26,355 bases of DNA from an uncultured Porphyromonadaceae bacterium (GTDB lineage Bacteria > Bacteroidota > Bacteroidia > Bacteroidales > Barnesiellaceae_A): the NCBI GenBank assembly GCA_900542255.1, contig UQMR01000028.1:1-26355 (forward strand), read 5' to 3'. Positions 22,452 to 26,355 of this stretch are shown piece by piece. Below the pieces are notes generated by a model that was not told the origin of the DNA, ran no database searches, and was given only the letters and a program-made list of their open reading frames with translations. The first letter of the stretch is position 1. Every line of letters begins with the position of its first letter. A program made the position numbers and the translations under genes.

Positions 22452-24029
22452 TTACTTTATTTCCTGCTCTTCTTTCATATCGAGCTCATTGCGTTCCTTG
22501 TCGAAGAATTTATATTCGAGCAACGCGAGCGATTGGTCGGGAATGATTTTGAAACGGAACGAATATTTCCGTTTCCATTGCCATTTAAGAGAGAATAATC
22601 CTCCTTTATCGATATAAGCTGCTACGTAAGGATGCAGATGTAGCGTGAAGTCGTTTTTCTTCAATTTCAATACCATGTATGCTATTTTGTCTTCGAGACG
22701 GTCGGTGAATAGCATCGATGGCTGTATAATGCCTTTCCCATGACATGTGGGGCACTCTTCGCTCGTTGTTATATCGAGTGCCGGACGTACACGCTGGCGG
22801 GTTATTTGCATGAGCCCGAACTTTGTCAGCGGCAATATGTTGTGTCGCGCACGGTCGCCGGCCATAAGTTCCCGCATGCGGTCATAGAGTTTCTGACGGT
22901 TATCGGCATCGGCCATATCTATAAAATCTATGACAATGATACCGCCCATATCTCTCAACCTCAGTTGCCGTGCTATCTCCTCGGCGGCATTCATATTAAC
23001 CTCTATGGCATTGCTTTCCTGATTGGTAGCCGACTTTGAACGGTTGCCGCTGTTGACGTCTATGACATGCAATGCCTCGGTATGTTCTATGATAATATAT
23101 GCCCCGCTTTTGAAGGAGACCGTTTTCCCAAACGAAGATTTTACCTGCTTGGTAAGCCCGAAATTATCAAAAATAGGCAACTCGCCTTCGTATAGTTTTA
23201 CTATACCTTCGAGCTCGGGCGCAATGACACTTACATAATTATGTATTTGCTGGTAGGTTGCACTGTCATTGACATATATGTGCTCAAACGACGGGCTGAA
23301 AATATCCCTCAGCATTCCTACGGCCCTGCTGGTCTCCTCATAAACGAGTGCCGGTGCCTTGGGTTTCTTTCTTGTTCTGTCGATACAGTCTTCCCAGCTC
23401 TTCACAAGCGACTTCATCTCGTTGTTGAGCTCGGCAACACGTTTGCCTTCGGCGACCGTACGTACTATAACCCCGAAATTCTTGGGTTTAATGCTTTGTA
23501 TGAGCTGCCTTAAACGGGCACGCTCCTCATTCGATTTTATTTTCTGCGATACCGATACCTTATCGGCAAAGGGGATAAGAACCAGAAAGCGCCCTGCGAA
23601 CGAAATTTCGCCTGTAAGACGGGGGCCTTTTGTAGAGATAGGTTCTTTGGTAATTTGCACGAGAATTTCTTGCCCTACCGTAAGAGCATCGGCAATGGTG
23701 CTATCCTTATCGAAAGGTTTCTGCATGGTAAACTTGGATAGCGACACATTTTTTTTGTTCTCACCACGCTGGGACTTGACATATACGGCACTGGAAGTAA
23801 AATAGGGTCCCAAATCGAGGTAATGTAAGAAAGCATCCTTTTCGTAACCTATATCGACAAATGCAGCATTCAAACCCGGCATTAATTTTTTGACGCGACC
23901 CAAATATATATTCCCTACGGCATAGGGCGTATTATGGGGCTCCTTTTGCAACTCTACAAGACGCTTGTCTTCGAGCAGTGCAATAGAGACCTCTTTGGAT
24001 TGTACGTCAACTACGAGTTCAGATGACAT
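22452..24029 (-). CDS. rng: Ribonuclease G/E family endoribonuclease
   Basis: 525 residues. An S1-like RNA-binding domain starts near residue 37 (AVGNIYLGRVKKLMPGLNAAFVDIGYEKDAFLH). The catalytic DNase I-like region has the magnesium ligands Asp324 (HVIDVNSGNR) and Asp368 (IVIDFIDM). The zinc-link cysteines that join dimers are Cys426 and Cys429 (CPTCHGKG). There is no long C-terminal scaffold as in E. coli RNase E, so it is an RNase G-type enzyme for 16S rRNA maturation and mRNA decay. It lies downstream of the HU and small ribosomal-type genes; a hairpin in the 180-base spacer could terminate the former. Its leader contains another stem-loop. Confidence 0.95.
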   Translation of the reverse strand: MSSELVVDVQSKEVSIALLEDKRLVELQKEPHNTPYAVGNIYLGRVKKLMPGLNAAFVDIGYEKDAFLHYLDLGPYFTSSAVYVKSQRGENKKNVSLSKFTMQKPFDKDSTIADALTVGQEILVQITKEPISTKGPRLTGEISFAGRFLVLIPFADKVSVSQKIKSNEERARLRQLIQSIKPKNFGVIVRTVAEGKRVAELNNEMKSLVKSWEDCIDRTRKKPKAPALVYEETSRAVGMLRDIFSPSFEHIYVNDSATYQQIHNYVSVIAPELEGIVKLYEGELPIFDNFGLTKQVKSSFGKTVSFKSGAYIIIEHTEALHVIDVNSGNRSKSATNQESNAIEVNMNAAEEIARQLRLRDMGGIIVIDFIDMADADNRQKLYDRMRELMAGDRARHNILPLTKFGLMQITRQRVRPALDITTSEECPTCHGKGIIQPSMLFTDRLEDKIAYMVLKLKKNDFTLHLHPYVAAYIDKGGLFSLKWQWKRKYSFRFKIIPDQSLALLEYKFFDKERNELDMKEEQEIK

Positions 24030-24059
24030 AATATTATTTTTAGGTTACTTATTGTCGAA

Positions 24060-24084
24060 GGAGGTTTCTTTCAGGCCAACCTCC
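24060..24084 (-). promoter_or_regulatory. Stem-loop in the rng leader
   Basis: GGAGGTT and AACCTCC (24060-24066 and 24078-24084) form a 7-bp stem 30 bases before the rng ATG. E. coli RNase E controls its own mRNA through leader hairpins; a similar role here is only an inference. Confidence 0.4.
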
Positions 24085-24120
24085 GGAAGCCTTATAGGTG
24101 TGTATGAAAGTGTTTGTAAG

Positions 24121-24171
24121 CAGAAAGAACAAACTTATGACAAAAACCATCAGTAAGTTTGTTCTTTTCTG
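24121..24171 (-). terminator. Hairpin after the small ribosomal-type gene
   Basis: GAACAAACTTA (24127-24137) pairs perfectly with TAAGTTTGTTC (24154-24164), and outer CAGAAA pairs with TTTTCTG save for one extra T. It lies 38 bases after the stop at 24210. The T-tract on the minus strand is short, so termination may be partial and allow read-through into rng. Confidence 0.55.
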
Positions 24172-24209
24172 CACTTAAACTTAAAAGTTTTGTCACAGCA
24201 AGAATTAGA

Positions 24210-24299
24210 TTATTTCTTCTTATGACGATTCTTTCTCAGTCTTTTTTTACGTTTGTGCGTGGCCATCTTGTGACCTTTTCTTTTTTTACCGTTAGGCAT
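24210..24299 (-). CDS. 29-residue bS22/mS38-like (AURKAIP1/COX24 domain) protein
   Basis: A very small gene encoding 29 residues, beginning MPNGKKRKGHKMATHK and ending NRHKKK, with about half the residues Lys or Arg. It matches the pattern of the AURKAIP1/COX24-domain proteins, whose relatives are mitochondrial mS38 and the mycobacterial small-subunit protein bS22 that binds near the decoding-site helices. The frame has a normal ATG and stop and lies 58 bases after the HU gene, before rng. Placement next to an RNA-processing enzyme fits a ribosomal role. Too short for most gene callers and easily missed. Identification is from memory of the family pattern. Confidence 0.82.
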   Translation of the reverse strand: MPNGKKRKGHKMATHKRKKRLRKNRHKKK

Positions 24300-24357
24300 A
24301 GCGTATTATTTTTAGAGTTCAATGAATAATCGATAATTAATAATCAGTCTGCACAGA

Positions 24358-24630
24358 TTATTTCACGTCGTTCATAAATGTTTTTGCGGGCTTAAATGCC
24401 GGTATGTTATGTGCAGGTATGATAATGGTGGTTTCTTTTGAGATATTACGGGCGGTTTTCTGTGCGCGCATCTTTACGATAAAGCTACCGAAACCTCTCA
24501 AATATACAGGTTCGCCTTTGCTCAAAGAAGCCTTTACTGTTTCCATAAATTTCTCGACGGTTTCAAGCACTACGGCTTTTTCGATGCCGGTGCTTTTTGA
24601 AATTTCGTTTACGATGTCAGCTTTTGTCAT
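24358..24630 (-). CDS. HU-family DNA-binding protein
   Basis: 90 residues, the classic HU length. MTKADIVNEISKSTGIEKAVVLETVEKFMETVKASLSKGEPVYLRGFGSF is the helical dimerisation part with the conserved GFGSF turn. The beta-arm follows (KTARNISKETTIIIPAHNIPAFKPAKTF); its tip has IPA where many HU proteins have RNP. This compacts and bends DNA. It is the first gene of a unit with the 29-residue ribosomal-type protein. A TATATTTG -7 element lies 53 bases upstream. Confidence 0.95.
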   Translation of the reverse strand: MTKADIVNEISKSTGIEKAVVLETVEKFMETVKASLSKGEPVYLRGFGSFIVKMRAQKTARNISKETTIIIPAHNIPAFKPAKTFMNDVK

Positions 24631-24683
24631 GTCTGTAACGTTTTACGATTATATTAATAATATATTTCTAATTTTTTGAGTTG

Positions 24684-24691
24684 CAAATATA
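24684..24691 (-). promoter_or_regulatory. -7 element of the HU gene
   Basis: TATATTTG on the minus strand. Upstream (24723-24746) there are three CCTAA/TTAGG half-sites, two of them in direct orientation 10 bases apart. Confidence 0.5.
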
Positions 24692-24832
24692 TAGCTTTTT
24701 ATCTTATGGGAAAAGCTCCGACCCCTAATTTTAGGTCAATTTAGGGTGTATTACTTTTTCTATCTGCAAAACGGATGCAAATATCGTGATTTTTTTCGAC
24801 TTAAACTATAATAGACACCTATTTTTTATGGG

Positions 24833-26230
24833 TTATTCGGGTATCTTTTCGCAATATAATTTATAGAGTGCCATCACCTCACGTACATACGATACCGTTT
24901 GACGCCCCCTTAAATAACCGAACCGGCATACTTCATCGTTAAAATATTCGGGATTGGCTTTCATGAGCATGGCATTTTCCACCTCGCCGGTCCACACCCG
25001 AGGCTGCAAGTTGTACTTTTTGGCCAATGCGACAGCATCATATACATGCCCGAGCCCGGCATTATATGATGCGAGAATAAAGCACATTTTTTCGTGTTCG
25101 TTGTCTATGTCGGCAAAACTCTTCTCAACGCTGACCAATGATTTTGCCGCTGCCCTTACATTGGGTTCGGGGAATGCTATGCTATCGGCACTCAGGCCGA
25201 AAGCGGCTGCCGTACCAGGCATAAGTTGCATCAGCCCCCGCGCACCGGCCCATGATACGACACTCGTATCGAAGCGGGATTCATGATAGGCGATTGCGGC
25301 CAGCATGCGCCAGTCCCAACCGGTCTCTTTGGCTATGCGTTTGAATATACCATCGTATTTGGAGATACGCCCTTTCTCGACAGAGAGTATCACTCTCGAC
25401 GACGCTCGTTTTTCTTGCTCAAAGTATCTCTTCGATATGGCCTTATACCCTTCGGAGGTACCGTTGGCCTCTACCCAGCTGTCTATCTCGGCAGCCAAAT
25501 GAGGGGCATCGGAGCGTACTGCCCACTGCGAACGCTGCGGGAAACTCACTGCCAGGGCGATATTGATGTTGGGATAGTATGTGCGGTTGAGCCGTGCCAA
25601 ATTTTCGTCGGCCAGCGTATATGGTATTTCGCCTTTCGATACCATCTCTATAAGGTCTTCGGTTACGACGGTATCGCGATTGATGCAATGGATGTGGATA
25701 CCGCCCCCCAGCTCTTCGTTGAGGTTATTGATGCGTTCCTCATATTTTGAGCCGCGCTCTACATACACCTCTTTTCCCACGAGGTCTGTCACATTGGTAA
25801 CGAGCGGCTTATTGCGGGTAGATTGTACCAATACTTGATATGAAACGACCTCGGGGCCGCAATGTATCATGTTTTTCTTCGTGTCGCCGGTTACCGGTAC
25901 TTCATATGCTATGACATCCCCCTCGCCGTTGAGCAGCATCTCGGTCAGATGGGTTATATTGTCGGCTACGATAACGGTTGTCGACAGTCCGTTGTCGTCG
26001 GCAAATCGCTTGATAAGCTCATATTCATAGCCCCGCTCCTCGCCTTTATAAAAGAAATACGATGTGGAACTGTATAATGTGAGTACCCGCAACTCTCCAC
26101 GCGCCTTTATCGAGTCCCAGTCGCATACCGTCTCGTTGCCATCGCCGCTCTTGTGGCTGCCGCAAGCTGCTACGAGAATGGTGAGTAGGAATGGCAATAT
26201 GGTGGCTATGGGAGTGGCGGAACGGCGCAT
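24833..26230 (-). CDS. mltF: MltF-type membrane-bound lytic transglycosylase
   Basis: 465 residues. A lipoprotein signal ends LVAAC, with the lipidated Cys at 23. Residues 40-270 are a periplasmic solute-binding protein-3-like domain (GELRVLTLYSSTSYFFYKGEERGYEYELIKRFADD; ADENLARLNRTYYPN), followed by the lysozyme-like SLT domain from about 290, with the catalytic Glu317 in AIAYHESRF, then SWAGARGLMQLMPGTA and ILASYNAGLGH. This two-domain order is that of MltF, which cleaves peptidoglycan glycan strands and is allosterically tuned by muropeptides through the N-terminal domain. The gene starts five bases after the udk stop, so they share a transcript. Confidence 0.93.
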   Translation of the reverse strand: MRRSATPIATILPFLLTILVAACGSHKSGDGNETVCDWDSIKARGELRVLTLYSSTSYFFYKGEERGYEYELIKRFADDNGLSTTVIVADNITHLTEMLLNGEGDVIAYEVPVTGDTKKNMIHCGPEVVSYQVLVQSTRNKPLVTNVTDLVGKEVYVERGSKYEERINNLNEELGGGIHIHCINRDTVVTEDLIEMVSKGEIPYTLADENLARLNRTYYPNINIALAVSFPQRSQWAVRSDAPHLAAEIDSWVEANGTSEGYKAISKRYFEQEKRASSRVILSVEKGRISKYDGIFKRIAKETGWDWRMLAAIAYHESRFDTSVVSWAGARGLMQLMPGTAAAFGLSADSIAFPEPNVRAAAKSLVSVEKSFADIDNEHEKMCFILASYNAGLGHVYDAVALAKKYNLQPRVWTGEVENAMLMKANPEYFNDEVCRFGYLRGRQTVSYVREVMALYKLYCEKIPE

Positions 26231-26235
26231 GTTAT

Positions 26236-26355
<120 letters not shown>

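Overview
The window is chromosomal DNA of a member of the Bacteroidota, most likely the order Bacteroidales. Three things support this. Promoters have the TAnnTTTG -7 element. Almost no start codon has a Shine-Dalgarno sequence. The gene orders are typical: rpsF-rpsR-rplI without ssb, thrS-infC-rpmI-rplT, and an HU gene followed by a tiny ribosomal-type gene and then rng. I cannot name the genus from sequence alone. No CRISPR array, insertion sequence, phage gene, rRNA or tRNA is visible; this is mostly a core-type region with some lineage-specific secreted and regulatory genes.

Layout. 1-2468 (+): the 3' part of topB (DNA topoisomerase III), coupled to a Nudix hydrolase. 2458-4439 (-): a MarR regulator, a secreted alpha/beta hydrolase and the YbaK-type aminoacyl-tRNA deacylase, in one operon. 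4586-5831 (+): the rpsF-rpsR-rplI operon with its promoter and terminator; rpsR and rplI carry strong Shine-Dalgarno sequences. 5914-7840 (+): recQ. 7924-8978 (+): lrgA-lrgB membrane pair. 8988-9965 (-): a fusion of a YfcE-type phosphodiesterase with a SpoT/MESH1-type HD hydrolase domain. 10160-10498 (-): a small HTH regulator. 10499-10898: a 400-base control region rich in palindromes and direct repeats. 10899-12654 (+): two secreted proteins sharing an N-terminal module. 12705-13541 (-): a secreted TPR protein.

13776-15857 (+): a clostripain-family lipoprotein and an MscS channel. 15891-16034 (-): a small membrane protein. 16309-19542 (-): the translation operon thrS-infC-rpmI-rplT. 19690-22251 (-): an operon of ADP-ribosylglycohydrolase, zinc alcohol dehydrogenase and a PP1-like metallophosphatase. 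22452-24630 (-): an HU protein, a 29-residue bS22/mS38-like ribosomal protein that is easy to miss, and RNase G. 24833-26355 (-): the 3' end of udk followed by an MltF-type lytic transglycosylase lipoprotein.

The best candidates for undescribed biology are the phosphodiesterase-HD fusion, the selective Shine-Dalgarno sequences on rpsR and rplI (possible bS18 feedback in an organism whose anti-SD is normally masked), the dense control region at 10588-10866 with its two-gene secreted operon, and the nested inverted repeats between recQ and lrgA. All functional statements rest on motifs read by eye; no database search was run.
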